The notes beneath the pieces are model-generated. The model saw only the letters and a program-made list of their open reading frames with translations. It did no database searches and was not told the origin of the DNA. 64,000 nucleotides of DNA from Posidonia oceanica (taxonomy: Eukaryota; Streptophyta; Magnoliopsida; Alismatales; Posidoniaceae). The translations under genes and the position numbers were made by a program. Shown piece after piece: positions 13,101 through 25,563 of this stretch; position 1 is the first letter of the stretch; each line of letters begins with the position of its first letter. The DNA lies in the NCBI GenBank assembly GCA_037176725.1, contig JAZBRS010000044.1, positions 1,922,001 to 1,986,000 on the forward strand, written 5' to 3'.

Positions 13101-16100
13101 TAAAAACCCAACAAGGTGAGTTACTTGTGTATGTTATGAGCACAATGTGTCTTTTGTTTCTTATTTTATTAAATGTAGGTTTTATTTTACTACATGCTAT
13201 GTGAGATATTCAACTAGGATTGCGAAACTTTACAAATGTCATTGGCAGCATTTGGGTAATTTTTTACGTTTCTAATTAAATACGAAGCATGACCCATTGT
13301 TTTTTCTTTTCTTTTTTGAATACTGTGGAAACCCTTGTGGTGATGGAACAAAAAAAATCTCTTCAACAGTCCACCTTTGGAGGACAAATGGGCTCCAGTT
13401 TTTATTCTGGGAGGATTTTTTTTTCCAAGTTCCCGCCTCTCTCCGGCACTTCTCAGCTAATATCTTGGGCTGGTTCTATGCATTTTCTCTCTCATGGCTC
13501 TCACCAAAACCCTAGTGACCTCACAAACTCACAATTTGGAATCTAAGACAAAGGCAAAACCCACAATTGAGTTCTAGACAAGGGCAGAGCTTACTTATCT
13601 TCCATAATTAAGCATGAGAAAAGTTTAGCAAGTTTGCACCAATGCGAGGGCCCATCATAAGTAGCAACCACTAGAGTAGAAGGCAAACAAAATGGCATAT
13701 GATGCTTGAGATGTAACATTACTACCCTTCATGTAGAAGGCTTCCGCCTTTCCATGAAAACCTCAAAAGTTTGATTCTGAGGTATATGAGGAGAGTTGGT
13801 CTAATGTAAATGGTTTGGAGGGTAAGTGAAACTGATGCTGAATAAGATGATAACACTTGTTCGCGAATTTCTTCGTCTTCCAACACAAGCTTGAAAAATG
13901 TATGAAGATATTTCCTTTCCTTTTCCACCCATAGAGGTTGAATTTGGAGAAACCTGAATTGTAAGAAGCTCGAAATAAAAGTTGGTGTCAATTAATTGTT
14001 ACTTGTTAATTAGTATCTTCTCCAAGAAAGAAATATGACCTTTAAATCATAAATTGCTAACCAAGGAAATGATAAGTAATTCTGAAGCAACTCTTTATCA
14101 GTTCATGGTTCACAAGTCATATAGAGATGATAAACCAAATAAAAGCAAATCATCAGATAAATAAATGGTGTATGAAAGCATCTAGAAGAAAATTATTCTT
14201 CACCTCTTTTTATTGGTCTTTTTCCCTTCTCCCATGTCGGTCATGTGTCCTCTGAAGTGTGATGGATAACTAGAGGATTGGGTAGATATAATAACATTAA
14301 GCAACCAACTACTCGTAAGTGATAACTATTGGTATAAGTCGAAGAAATTAGACCAAAGAAAAGTTCACTATGAAACTGCTTTCATAGTTTTCTAACACCA
14401 ATCACACATTTAACACAAGAGGAGATACGAAAACTACTCAAAAAAAAAAAAAAAAAAACCCCTTGTACAATGATGGTTTCCATAACCACACGTTACTTTT
14501 ACTATGTGCAATGTCACATTTCAACATGGTCTCAAGATAACCACCACGTTTCTAGACATTAGGTAATAACAAAGTGGCACTGCTTGTTTGTATTTGATTT
14601 AGTAGCCGTGAGTTTTCTTCCCTTCTCCTTGTAGTGTATTTTACTCAAATCGAAAGGGACGTTTATTATCTAAACTCTTTGTCAATAACAACGTCTCAGT
14701 CCTTTTTGTACTTCTATCTCTCTACTTTGTTGTACTTTTGATAGTACCATACATCAAGACTCTTATTAAAAACTGATAGAAAATTAAAATAATAGGTATT
14801 ACTATAATGACCTAGGCTTAACTAAGTCGTAACAATCTCAAATTCAACAATTAGGCTTGAAATACTTATGTTGAAGTTGATATAGTAGTTAATACTGATC
14901 TTTATTTAGCCTCACCAACTTCTTATTCGAAGCAATGTAGGATTAAATCTTTGAGTGTTACAATATCCCCATTTCAATATCTGATGTCTTCGTTAGAGTC
15001 CAAGGTCATAAACAGGTGATGTAGGATTTTAGAGGTGGTTCCTACTCCTTTAAGTATAGCACTTAATTCCCACATTTTTTTACTGATCCAGGCTTTGATT
15101 TCCTCCAACCTCTTCTTTTTTTCACATTATGTCAATTTTATTTAACAACAGAATCTTTAAATGAGTCTAATCCTCATTTTAGCAAAATTGAGAGTCATTC
15201 AATTTTTAGTGATTGTATTAAAACTTATTTACATAATACTGAAAAAATTGCGATACTTCTCTATTTTAGTATTTTAGCAATTATTGATACTAATTTTGAA
15301 TCTGATAATACAACAATGTTTATCTCATTTTTACAAGAAAGTAACGACCTATAATTGACTTGTTTTTAGAATATTTTAATATTGGTGTTTTTTGTATGAC
15401 TTGATGAAATTTATGTCCAATGTTATAATTATAGCATTTATTCTATCATTATATTTGTTTGTAGTTCAATGCATTGTTATTGTTGCACTAAGTTCGATCT
15501 AATAATAATTCTTTTACAATTTATTCCACCAATAGTTGCTTTTATTTCCTTGCCTATATACCATTTGAAAAAAAAAAATTTCTTGCCTAAGGTAGAGGAT
15601 TGCCATTTTTATCCAATCTAGTCCATGATATTGTTTTTCTTCAATTTAATCTGCTATTGTTACTTGCTTGCATTTAAATTTAATTTAATTTACAATTTGG
15701 GAAAATGGGTTATGATTTGCAGCTTAACCATTATTGTTAAATTTTCGTAGTTTAGGTTACTTTTTTTTTTTTTGTATTTTAGTCCTCTATTACTATTCCA
15801 ATATATTCTGTACAATCATTTTCCGTTAGCACTTTCATCTATTTTTGCTATCAATCTGTTAATTCATCTCTATTGTGTGAGGGTTACTTAAAATTCAAAC
15901 CTTTTTAGAACACATAGATATGCATGACAGCTACTAAGATATGAATTCAAGAACACTCGATGGGTGAGGATTGTTGATGCAATAAACTTCAAGAATACAC
16001 TCAAGCATAAGCCAACGACATGAAGATGATAAGAGATAGTCCGATTGTTAAGGAATATAATCAAGTACTTAAAGATAACGAAAGGGTTGCCAGTTATTTT

Positions 16101-17526
16101 GCTAGATCATCAAGCATATCATTGTCACGATCTCAAAGCCTTGGAGTGAAGATTTAAGTCAAGCAAAACATACGGGAAATCTTCTTTAATGATAAACAAG
16201 CTCTCTCTCTCACATCCATATCATCTTTTGGAAGGGATCATAACTAGAAATTACAGGAACCTATAGAGATTTTTAGTACATAGATCACTTATTAATGTCA
16301 ATTGCTATTTGTTTCCTGACAGTTGAAGGTTGGTCGTCTTAGTGATGAAAGCTTCAAGCAACTAACAATTATTAAAAAGTTAAAACATGGAACATAAAAC
16401 AATATAATAATAAGGAAAGGTCTACTTTTTCAAGCTTATACAATAATATAATTGAAATTTGAACTATCATACGTCTTTCAAGATCACGTGAGTTGGCACT
16501 TAGTTATTATTCTGGTCGGACTTCTGAAAGCTATAGTTCTAATTTATTATAAGATTTTAATATGACCTTTTAAAAGGGGTTTACTTTTTAATCTGTTTGG
16601 ATTTAAACTTACGAATCAAAACTTAATATGTATCTTGAACAATCTTTTCAATAAGACTTATAATTGTTATAAAAGAAGTCAAAATAATAAAATCATGGAG
16701 AATCATACAAGTCCATTAATTTTATTGTTATGTGTTTCACCTCTCTAAAAATATCAACTAATTTACAATCACGAGGAAGATTAATCACAAAGTTTGGACG
16801 CAAAGCTGTCTCTCATCGAAAAGCTTGACATATAATATCTCCATGATGTTTAGTAATCAATGAACTCTTGAAACTTTTTTTTTCTTACTCAACCAAGTTT
16901 TTGTTGATCGATGTATTGATTGAGTTGGAGGGTCTCTGATGGCATCATTCAACAACTATCACCTCAATAATCAAATAGTGAATCAAAAGCACATGATCCG
17001 ATTTGGATGTGTTAGAAACAACATAAAAAAAAAATCTCATTGAAACCCAAATGAGTAAATCAAATAGTGAATCTCTCTTTATTATCCATTATATAATGTG
17101 ATCTCATCAGCAATCAAAACGGATTCATTTACCAGTTACCGTAGTGCGTAAGATTCTTCGTGAATCGTGGGCAAGTCTTGGAGAGTTACTTTCCATGTTG
17201 AAAAATGAGTTCCACATGTGATGAATGCCATTAGTGTTATCTTGACGACTCATTATCTTTTTCATCAACTACCATCCTCATGATGGATCTTGTTGCATCA
17301 TTCCATTTCCTATCCCCTGATCTTTGTTTTTGTCGCATCCAACCCATGATACTCAATATAATCACTTTCTTAGCACACAACTATGCCTAAGATTTGAAAC
17401 ACCATGACTGGTTTTTTTTTTTTTTTACGAACGGTAATAACACCATGGCATAAGATGAAAGCATGAATTTAGATTTTTCTTGGAATCATTAAAATCCTGA
17501 ATGCTAATGCAAGAAGTCAGTTCTCT
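13101..17526. other. AT-rich region without recognisable genes
   Basis: About 4.4 kb of AT-rich DNA with short homopolymer runs (A-run at ~14,440-14,458, T-run at ~17,411-17,426). No frame of length or composition typical of a gene and no transposon termini were recognised. A plus-strand frame at 13,289-13,546 is not supported by any motif. Confidence 0.55.
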
Positions 17527-17655
17527 TTGATGCACCTCTCACCTTGTTTTTCTTTTCCTGATTTTCTTGACATTGCATAATCTATTGATTCTACCGTCTT
17601 TAACAATCACCTATCAAATTTAATTCAGAAAAAAAAAAAACAAGGTGAGAGGTGC
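17527..17655. repeat. Inverted repeat at the left border of the satellite
   Basis: GCACCTCTCACCTTGTTTTT at 17,532-17,551 is the exact reverse complement of 17,636-17,655. The match extends about five more bases outward with one mismatch. The right arm is the first ~20 bases of satellite monomer 1; the spacer is 84 bp. Confidence 0.9.
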
Positions 17656-20600
17656 TTCAAGGAGATACATGAGACATTTGCCATGTCGACTTTGAGTCGA
17701 TTTTTTTTCTCTCACATATATGAGATCCTTCCTTGGTGTATTTATAGAGGACCCCACATATGTAAAGAAAAAATAGAGTGATCGATCAAAAGTTGGGTGC
17801 AAAATGGTCAGCCTGTTTAGATTGATTTTGGTAAAAAAAGAAGAAGCAAGAATCACGAAAATTTGTCAAACACAACCCATGTATTTGTAGAATCCATTAG
17901 TCTACTGCCATGTTTCTACTAAACCGCATGCTGCAATGTGCGTTTTGGCCTCCTTATTTCAATGTTCGTTGTGGCATCCTTATCTCATTTTCCATTTTTA
18001 ATGAAATAACAATTTATGTGATACAAGAATTTGAATTCCGAAATTTCAACTTGTTTTTTTATATTATTTTTTTTTTGAAAACGATACTATTTATTCAAAG
18101 GTTATCCTTTGCAAGCCCTTTTAGCATACTTTTAGTTGTAATGAGAGGTACTTCAAAGAGATATATGAGACTTTTGCCATGTCGACTTTAAGTGCATTTT
18201 TTTTCTCTCACATATATGAGACTCTTCCTTGGTGTATTTATAGAGGACCGCACATATGTAAAGAAGAAATGAAGTGATTGATCAAAAGTCGGGTGTAAAG
18301 TGGTCAGTCGTTTAGATTGATTTTGGTAATAAAAAAAAGCAAGAATCACGAAAATTTGTCAAACACAGCCCATGTATTTGTAGAATCCATTAGTCAGCTG
18401 CCATGTTTCTACTAAACTGCATGCTGCAATGTGCGTTTTGGCTTCCTTACCTCAATGTTGGTTGTGGCATCCTTATTTCATTTTTAATTTTTAATGAAAT
18501 AACAATTTATGTGATATAAGAATTTGAATTCTAAAATTTCAACCGATTTTTTTATATATATATTTTTTGAAAACGGTACTATTTTTTCAAAAGTTATCCT
18601 TTGCGAGCACTTTCAGTAGACTTTTAGTTGTAACGAGAGGTACCTCAAAGAGATATATGAGACTTTTGCCATGTCGACTTTGATTCGATTTTTTTTCTCA
18701 CACATATATGAGACTCTTCCTTGGTGTATTTATAGAGGACTCCACATATGTGAAGAAGAAATGGAGTGATCGATCAAAAGTCGGGTGCAAAATGATCAGC
18801 CTGTTTAGATTGATTTTGGTAATAAAAAAAAGCAAGAATCATGAAAAATTGTCAAACACAGTCCATGTATTTGTAGAATCCATTAGTCAGCTGCCATGTT
18901 TCTACTAAATCGCATGTTGCAATGTGCGTTTTGGCCTTCTTATCTCAATGTTCGTTGTGGCATTCTTATCTCGTTTCCATTTTTAATGAAATAACAATTT
19001 ATGTGATACAAGAATTTGAATTCTAAAATTTCAACTTGTTTTTTTATATTATTTTTTTTGAAAACGGTACTATTTATTCAAATGTTATACTTTGCGAGCA
19101 CTTTCAGCAGAGTTTTAGTTGTAATGAGAGGTACTTCAAAGAGATATATGAGACTTTTGCCATGTCGACTTTGAGTCGATTTCTTTTCTCTCACGTATAT
19201 GAGACTCTTCCTTGGTGTATTTATAGAGGACCCCACATATGTGAAGAAGAAATGGAGTGACCGGTGAAAAGTCGGGTGCAAAATGGTCAGCTTGTTTAGA
19301 ATGATTTTGGTAATAAAAAAACAAGCAAGAATCATGAAAATTTGTCAAACATAGCCCATGTATTTGTAGAATCCATTAGTCAACTGCCATGTTTCCACTA
19401 AACCGCATGCTGCAATGTGCGTTTTGGCCTCCTTATCTCAATGTTCGTTGTGGCATTCTTATCTTATTTTCCATTTTTAATGAAATAACAATTTATGTGA
19501 TACAAGAATTTGAATTTTGAAATTTCAGCCTATTTTTTTATATTATTATTTAAAACGGTACTATTTATTCAAAGGTTATCCTTTGCGAGCACTTTCAGCA
19601 GACTTTTAGTTGTAATGAGAGGTACTTCAAAGAGATATATGAGATTTTTGCCATGTTGACTTTGAGTTGATTTTTTCTCTCTCACGTATATTAGACTCTT
19701 CCTTGGTGTATTTATAGTGGACCCCACATATGTGAAGAAGAAATAGAGTGATCGATCAAAAGTCGGGTGCAAAATGGTCAACCAGTTTAGATTGATTTTG
19801 GTAACCAAAAAAAAGCAAGAATCACGAAAATTTGTCATACACAGCCCATGTATTTGTAGAATCCATTAGTCAGCTGCCATGTTTCTACTAAACCGCATGC
19901 TGCAATGTGCGTTTTGGCCTCCTTATCTCAATGTTCGTTGTGGCGTCCTTATCTCATTTTCCATTTTTATTGAAATAACAATTTATGTGATACAAGAATT
20001 TGAATTCTGAAATTTCAACCGATTTTTTTATATATATATTTTTTGAAAACGGTACTATTTTTTCAAAGGTTATCCTTTACGTGCATTTTCAGCATACTTT
20101 TAGTTGTAATGAGAGGTACTTCAAAGAGATATATGAGACTTTTGCCATGTCGACTTTGAGTCGATTTTTTTTCTCTCACATATTTGAGACCCTTCCTTGG
20201 TGTATTTATAGAGGACCCCACATATGTGAAGAAGAAATGGAGTGATCGATCGAAAGTTGGGTGCAAAATGGTCAGCCTGTTTAGATTGATTTTGGTAATA
20301 AAAAAATATCAAGAATCACAAAAATTTGTCAAACACAACCCATGTATTTGTAGAATCCATTAGAAGCTACCATGTTTCTACTAAATCGCATGCTGTAATG
20401 TGCGTTTTGGCCTCATTATCTCAATGTTCGTTGTGGCGTCATTATCTCATTATCCATTTTTATTGAAATAACAATTTATGTGATACAAGAATTTGAATTC
20501 TGAAATTTCAACCTGTTTTTTTATATTATTTTTTTTGAAAACAGTACTATTTTTTGAAAGGTTATCATTTGCTAGCACTTTCAGCAGACTTTTAGTTGTA

Positions 20601-22040
20601 ATGAGAGGTACTTCAAAGAAATATATGAGACTTTTGCCATGTCGACTTTGAGTCGATTTTTTTTCTCTCACATATTTGAGACCCTTCCTTGGTGTATTTA
20701 TAGAGGACCCCACATATGTGAAGAAGAAATGGAGTGATTGATCGAAAGTTGGGTGCAAAATGGTCAGCCTGTTTAGATTGATTTTGGTAATAAAAAAATA
20801 TCAAGAATCACAAAAATTTGTCAAACACAACCCATGTATTTGTAGAATCCATTAGAAGCTACCATGTTTCTACTAAACCGCATGTTGCATTGTGCGTTTT
20901 GGCCTCCTTATCTCAATGTTCGTTGTGGCATCCTTATCTCATTTTCCATTTTTAATGAAATAACATTTTATGTGATACAAGAATTTGAATTCTGAAATTT
21001 CAACCTGTTTTTTATATTATTTTTTTTGAAAACAGTACTATTTTTTCAAAGGTTATCCTTCGCGAGCACTTTCAGCAGACTTTTAGTTGTAATGAGAAGT
21101 ACTTGAAAGAGATATATGAGACTTTTGCCATGTCGACTTTGAGTCGATTGTTTTTCTCTCACATATATGAGACTCTTCCTTGGTGTATTTATAGAGGACT
21201 CCACATATGTGAAGAAGAAATAGAGTGACCGATCAAAAGTCGGGTGTAAAGTGGTCAGTCTGTTCAGATTGATTTTGGTAAAAAAAAAAAAAAAATCAAG
21301 AATCACGAAAATTTATCAAACACAGTCCATGTATTTCTAGAATCCATTAGTCAGCTGTCATGTTTCTACTAAACCGTAGGCTACAATGTGCGTTTTGGCC
21401 TCTTATCTCAAATGTTCGTTGTGGCATCCTTATCTCATTTTCCATTTTTAATGAAATAACATTTTATGTGATACAAGAATTTGAATTCTGAAATTTCAAC
21501 CTGTTTTTTATATTATTTTTTTTGAAAACGGTACTATTTTTTCAAAGGTTATCCTTCGCGAGCACTTTCAGCAGACTTTTAGTTGTAATGAGAAATACTT
21601 GAAAGAGATATATGAGACTTTTGCCATGTCGACTTTGAGTCGATTTTTTTTCTCTCACATATATGAGACTCTTCCTTGGTGTATTTATAGAGGACTCCAC
21701 ATATGTGAAGAAGAAATAGAGTGACCTATCAAAAGTCGGGTGTAAAGTGGTCAGTCTGTTCAGATTGATTTTGGTAAAAAAAAAAAAAATCAAGAATCAC
21801 GAAAATTTATCAAACACAGCCCATGTATTTCTAGAATCCATTAGTCAGCTGTCATGTTTCTACTAAACCGTAGGCTACAATGTGCGTTTTGGCCTCTTAT
21901 CTCAAATGTTCGTTGTGGCATCCTTATGTCATTTTCCATTTTTAATGAAATAATAATTTATGTGATACAAGAATTTGAATTCTGAAATTTCAATCTGTTT
22001 TTTTATATTATTTTTTTTTGAAAACGGTACTATTTTTTCA
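17640..22040. repeat. Satellite array, ~492-bp monomer, about nine copies
   Basis: The landmark TTTTAGTTGTAATGAGAGGT recurs at 18,130, 18,622, 19,113, 19,604, 20,098, 20,590, 21,081 and 21,577, giving monomers of 491-496 bp. A first copy starts at ~17,640 without the landmark and the last stops in GGTACTATTTTTTCAACC. Copies are highly alike and differ mainly in A- and T-run length and single bases. Every copy contains TGTATTTATAGAGGACC, which has a TATA-box look on the plus strand, and the dyad CACATATGTG just after it. A 60-90 codon minus-strand frame recurs in most copies, but it follows from sequence repetition and has no known motif. Confidence 0.95.
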
Positions 22041-22284
22041 ACCATTTTTTTTTTACACTATTGAAGACGTCAAACTGTCGTGGTCAAATGAAGAGGAAAA
22101 AGCCAGAACGAGTCATCATCCTTCCTTGAACCAATTATTCACTTGAACGTTGCTGCAAGTCCTCGCGCGTGCGTCCCAACTCCCAAGTCCCAACGCAGGA
22201 AGACAACAACTTCGCTTTGAAAACAAAGAACTACCAAATAAAGAACCAATTATTTGCTTACAAACTCGAAAGATTCCATCCACA

Positions 22285-22305
22285 GTATATATATATATAT
22301 ATATC
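22285..22305. repeat. (TA)n microsatellite
   Basis: About ten TA units about 360 bp upstream of the GT61 start codon. Confidence 0.9.
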
Positions 22306-22580
22306 CACCTTCCTTTATTACTTATATGGTCTCGTCCAACAGAGCTCGTCCAACAAGAAGAACCAAGATAGCGAACCAAACACGTGTCGAAAGCTGTTTC
22401 TCATGGACAACAAACTACTTACCAACACCGCGTCTGCTCCACACGTGTTTGAATACATGCTTTAAAGTGACCAATTCTAGCAGAGCTAAGTAAACCTTTC
22501 TTGCACGCTTCATGGAACGTTCCTCATGTATTCCTAGCTGTCTATTGCTTCACATCCGTGTTCCAGCTTGCGTTCCTCCC

Positions 22581-22590
22581 AAATAAAAAG
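22581..22590 (+). promoter_or_regulatory. Possible TATA-like element of the GT61 gene
   Basis: AAATAAAAAG lies about 70 bp before the start codon, followed by a C-rich stretch that could hold the transcription start. The position is right but the sequence is a weak TATA match. Confidence 0.3.
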
Positions 22591-22658
22591 CCCACCCCCC
22601 ACCATCTCCTCGTCCCATCTCTAGTAACCATCAACACCACTAGGAACAACAGCTAGAA

Positions 22659-24236
22659 ATGGTGCAACACCAGAAGATATTGATGCAGAGGAAGGGAGAT
22701 GAGGAGGAGCAACAGCAGGTAGTACTGGTGCAGGTGCAACATCCTCAGCACCACAGAGCACGGCTCGAGCTCTTGGTCTTCCTCTTCTTTCCGTTCGTCT
22801 CTATCACGTTCCTCGTCTTCTCCCTCCTCCTCTTCCCGCCCTCCTCCTCTATCGCGTTCGAAGAAGCAGAGGCTGGCGACGTTGCCATGCAAGACGGAAG
22901 CGGTAGTAGTCACCTCCTCCCTTGCACTAACGACGTCGCCGACAACACCATCAGCTGCGACCGCACCACCAGCGCGCGCACCGACGTGTGCGTCATGAAG
23001 GGTGACGTAAGAACACACTCCGCCTCTCTCTCGGTTCACCTCTACTCCGCCGCCAACGCATCGGTGGTTGAGAAGATCAAGCCCTACACACGGAAATGGG
23101 AGACGTCGGTCATGGACACCATCGACGAGCTACGACTCGTTCCCACCGCCAGCAACGGGGACTCGGCGAGCAAGTGCGACGTGCGGCATGACGTGCCGGC
23201 GGTTGTTTTCTCCACCGGAGGGTACACCGGCAACGTCTACCACGAGTTCAACGACGGGGTAATCCCACTCTACATCACGGCTAGAAAATTCAACAAGAAG
23301 GTGGTGTTTGTGATTCTGGAGTACCACGATTGGTGGATTATGAAGTACGGAGACATCCTCTCGCAACTCTCCGACTACCCGCCAATCGACTTCTCTGGTG
23401 ACAACAGGACGCATTGCTTCCGAGAAGCCATTGTCGGTCTCAGAATCCACGATGAGCTCACCATTGATCCTTCTCAGACTCCCGGCACCACCAACATGTC
23501 CATCCTCGACTTCCGCCGCCTCCTCGACGACTCCTACCGCCTTCGCATCGAGGTCTTGGAGAAGGAGGAACACGAAAAGAAACCACAACAACTACTACTA
23601 CAACAAAACCCAGCCGATCCACCGGAGCCAAGCGAGATGAAGAAACCAAGACTAGTGATCGTGTCAAGGAACGGGTCGAGGGGCATCGACAACGAGAAGG
23701 AGCTCGTGGGCCTCTGCGAGGAGATCGGCTTCGAAGTCCGCGTTCTCCGACCGGTCAAAACCACCGAGCTTGCCAAAATCTACCAGGAACTCAACAACAG
23801 CGACGTGATGATCGGGGTCCACGGGGCAGCGATGACGCACCTACTGTTCATGAGACCAAAGACGGCGTTCATACAGATCGTGCCGTTGGGGACGGAGTGG
23901 GCGGCGGAGGCGTACTACGGCGAGCCGGCGAAGAAGATGGGCCTGAAGTACGTGGAATACAAGATACTTCCCAAGGAGAGCTCCCTGTATGAACGGTACG
24001 ATGTCGACGACCCGGTGCTGAAGGACCCGGCCAGTGTGGCGGCCAAAGGGTGGTGGGTGACCAAGGAGGTGTATCTTGATGGGCAGAGTGTGAGGCTGGA
24101 CTTGAACAGGTTCTTGAAGAGGATCACTAGGGTTTACCAGTACGCTGTCAGGAGGAAGAACAGGGTGGATTTGGACCTGGATTGGAGCTGGCAGCAGCCG
24201 GTGCAGGGCCATCAGGGTAGATTGCGCCGGCGGTAG
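22659..24236 (+). CDS. GT61 family glycosyltransferase (xylan arabinosyl/xylosyltransferase type)
   Basis: A single uninterrupted 525-residue frame. Residues 1-36 are a polar, Gln/His-rich cytosolic tail and 37-59 a strongly hydrophobic membrane anchor, so this is a type II Golgi-type protein. The lumenal domain follows: GGYTGNVYHEFND at 187-199 (the family's GH-N/VYHE motif), CFREAIVGLRIHDEL at 253-267, a charged linker at about 298-328 (Glu/Lys/Gln/Pro), SRNGSRGIDNEKELV at 336-350 and the hallmark GVHGAAMTH at 386-394. The end carries WWVTKEVYLDGQSVRLDLNRF, also typical. Family members add arabinose or xylose to xylan or to N-glycans; the MUCI21/XAT/XYXT branch fits best, but the sugar cannot be told from sequence. 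Codon use is GC-rich, unlike the AT-rich surroundings. Length and intronless form fit an intact gene; it is the only clear host gene here. Confidence 0.93.
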   Translation: MVQHQKILMQRKGDEEEQQQVVLVQVQHPQHHRARLELLVFLFFPFVSITFLVFSLLLFPPSSSIAFEEAEAGDVAMQDGSGSSHLLPCTNDVADNTISCDRTTSARTDVCVMKGDVRTHSASLSVHLYSAANASVVEKIKPYTRKWETSVMDTIDELRLVPTASNGDSASKCDVRHDVPAVVFSTGGYTGNVYHEFNDGVIPLYITARKFNKKVVFVILEYHDWWIMKYGDILSQLSDYPPIDFSGDNRTHCFREAIVGLRIHDELTIDPSQTPGTTNMSILDFRRLLDDSYRLRIEVLEKEEHEKKPQQLLLQQNPADPPEPSEMKKPRLVIVSRNGSRGIDNEKELVGLCEEIGFEVRVLRPVKTTELAKIYQELNNSDVMIGVHGAAMTHLLFMRPKTAFIQIVPLGTEWAAEAYYGEPAKKMGLKYVEYKILPKESSLYERYDVDDPVLKDPASVAAKGWWVTKEVYLDGQSVRLDLNRFLKRITRVYQYAVRRKNRVDLDLDWSWQQPVQGHQGRLRRR

Positions 24237-24719
24237 GGAAGAAGAGAAGAGTGATGTAAAGTTTTTTTTCTTTTCTTTTGCACAAACAAGTGGTATACGT
24301 GTACATGTAGGATTCTTTCGTTGCTTTGTACTTATTTTATACGGATTCTCTACGAAATCATATAAAAAGTAACAACCGTTCGTGTAAGAACTAAGAACCA
24401 AACTCTCCACTCCCTTACATATTTACCATGATATTCTTTTCTGGTGCCGCTCTAACTTGAGTAGTTGAGTGTCAGAGCACCTTTTGTCCATACCTTCTTG
24501 GTCCGAGAACTTGAACGGCTCTCTCTTTCTCTTGGTAGTAGGACTCCACATAAAACACACGACAACTGTCAGATTCCCATTCGTTTCCAAATAGCTGCAT
24601 TATTTGGTGACATCTACGACGAAAAGAAGATCCGATGTGTCGATTACCATATCAGGACTCATCGTCGATAAAATGAAAGCCCAAGACCAATGAAGCCCCA
24701 ATGAAAGACCCTTACGCTT
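24237..24719 (+). other. 3' flank of the GT61 gene
   Basis: A T-rich stretch (CTTTTTTTCTTTTC, then TTATTTTATACGG at ~24,331) could hold the 3' UTR and polyadenylation signals, though no canonical AATAAA is visible. Nothing else is recognised before the copia remnant. Confidence 0.4.
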
Positions 24720-25552
24720 AAGCAGGAAGGGAAGAGGGGTGATGGGAATCAAAGCGAGAGCACGAAGATGGTAATCCTTCAGAGGGGTGATGGGTATCAA
24801 CTGCTTTCTGAACAGTTGTCCTTCCGTTTGACTTCAAAGAATGCAATTTAAATTCTTTACCATCTATTTGGGTTTGGATAAGGTCGTGATGTTCTCTTTT
24901 TTTAATAGGAACACTATCAATCTCACAACTTGCAAAAATATTGGGGAAAAAAAAAGAACACGGTAAAAAACACACGGCTAGAAAGTCATTCTGTTCATTC
25001 CTTGTAGACAAACAATAGGGATTTTTTCGAAGTACGCGATCAATTTTCTTCTTATCCTCTGAGAAGTTGTACAATCGTCTCTTTCTCTCGTCTTCCGAGA
25101 AAATGTAGATTTAAGTAGTCACACATAAGAGAATTTTCCATGAAGATATTTCTCTCTAATATGATATCTCATATGTATAGAAAGATGAGATTATCTTTCC
25201 TTAAATCTAGGCAAGGTAATACAATTATTTCTCCTTCAAATTCAAAAGGAATAAATTTTGTGATTAGTTTCTCGTAAAGGAAGCAATTATTGTGATTAAA
25301 ACCTTTCAAATTTGAAAATAGAAAATAGAATTATGTTAAAGCGGTCGTTTGCTTGAACACTGTTTTAAGAAATGGACTAATGGACGTCCAGCACAGACGT
25401 CTAAAAATTCCCTATTTTCGAAATGGGTTAGTGGACGTCTAGCGTAGACGTCCAAAAATTCTCTATTTTTTGGCTCTCTTCAGTGAACGTCCACGCGAAC
25501 GGTTGTTGGATTTTTGATTTATTTTTGTATTGTTTGGAGTGATTCTTCAACA
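24720..25552 (-). repeat. 3' LTR of a copia element (outer end uncertain)
   Basis: On the minus strand, AGTGGGAGAT is followed by TGTTGAAG at 25,552: a copia polypurine tract and LTR start. The LTR runs toward lower coordinates. I could not fix its end; 24,720 is a working limit. The first ~170 bp hold tandem GACGTC motifs. A mid-LTR stretch with CGATTGTACAACTTCTC is reminiscent of copia R/U5 sequence. Confidence 0.6.
25380..25495. promoter_or_regulatory. Tandem GACGTC hairpins in the copia LTR
   Basis: Two ~51-bp repeats: TGGACGTC, 7 nt, GACGTC (25,381-25,400) and TGGACGTC, 7 nt, GACGTCCA (25,432-25,454), each followed by AAAAATTC and CTATTTT. A third half-copy (GAACGTCCACG) is near 25,485. 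GACGTC is the core of the C-box bound by plant bZIP factors. The place, 100-170 bp inside the LTR start, is where U3 enhancers lie. Confidence 0.6.
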
Positions 25553-25563
25553 ATCTCCCACTA
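25553..25563 (-). promoter_or_regulatory. Copia polypurine tract
   Basis: The minus strand reads TAGTGGGAGAT directly before the LTR start TGTTGAAG. The GTGGGAGA form is characteristic of plant copia elements. Confidence 0.65.

Noticed and set aside
19569..19838. Recurrent 60-90 codon minus-strand frame in satellite monomers
   Set aside because: Its conservation follows from tandem duplication of the whole monomer; no domain, and the frame is broken or displaced in some copies.
22653..24410. Minus-strand and alternate-frame ORFs over the GT61 gene
   Set aside because: They are antisense or out-of-frame shadows of a GC-rich gene whose plus-strand frame carries all family motifs.
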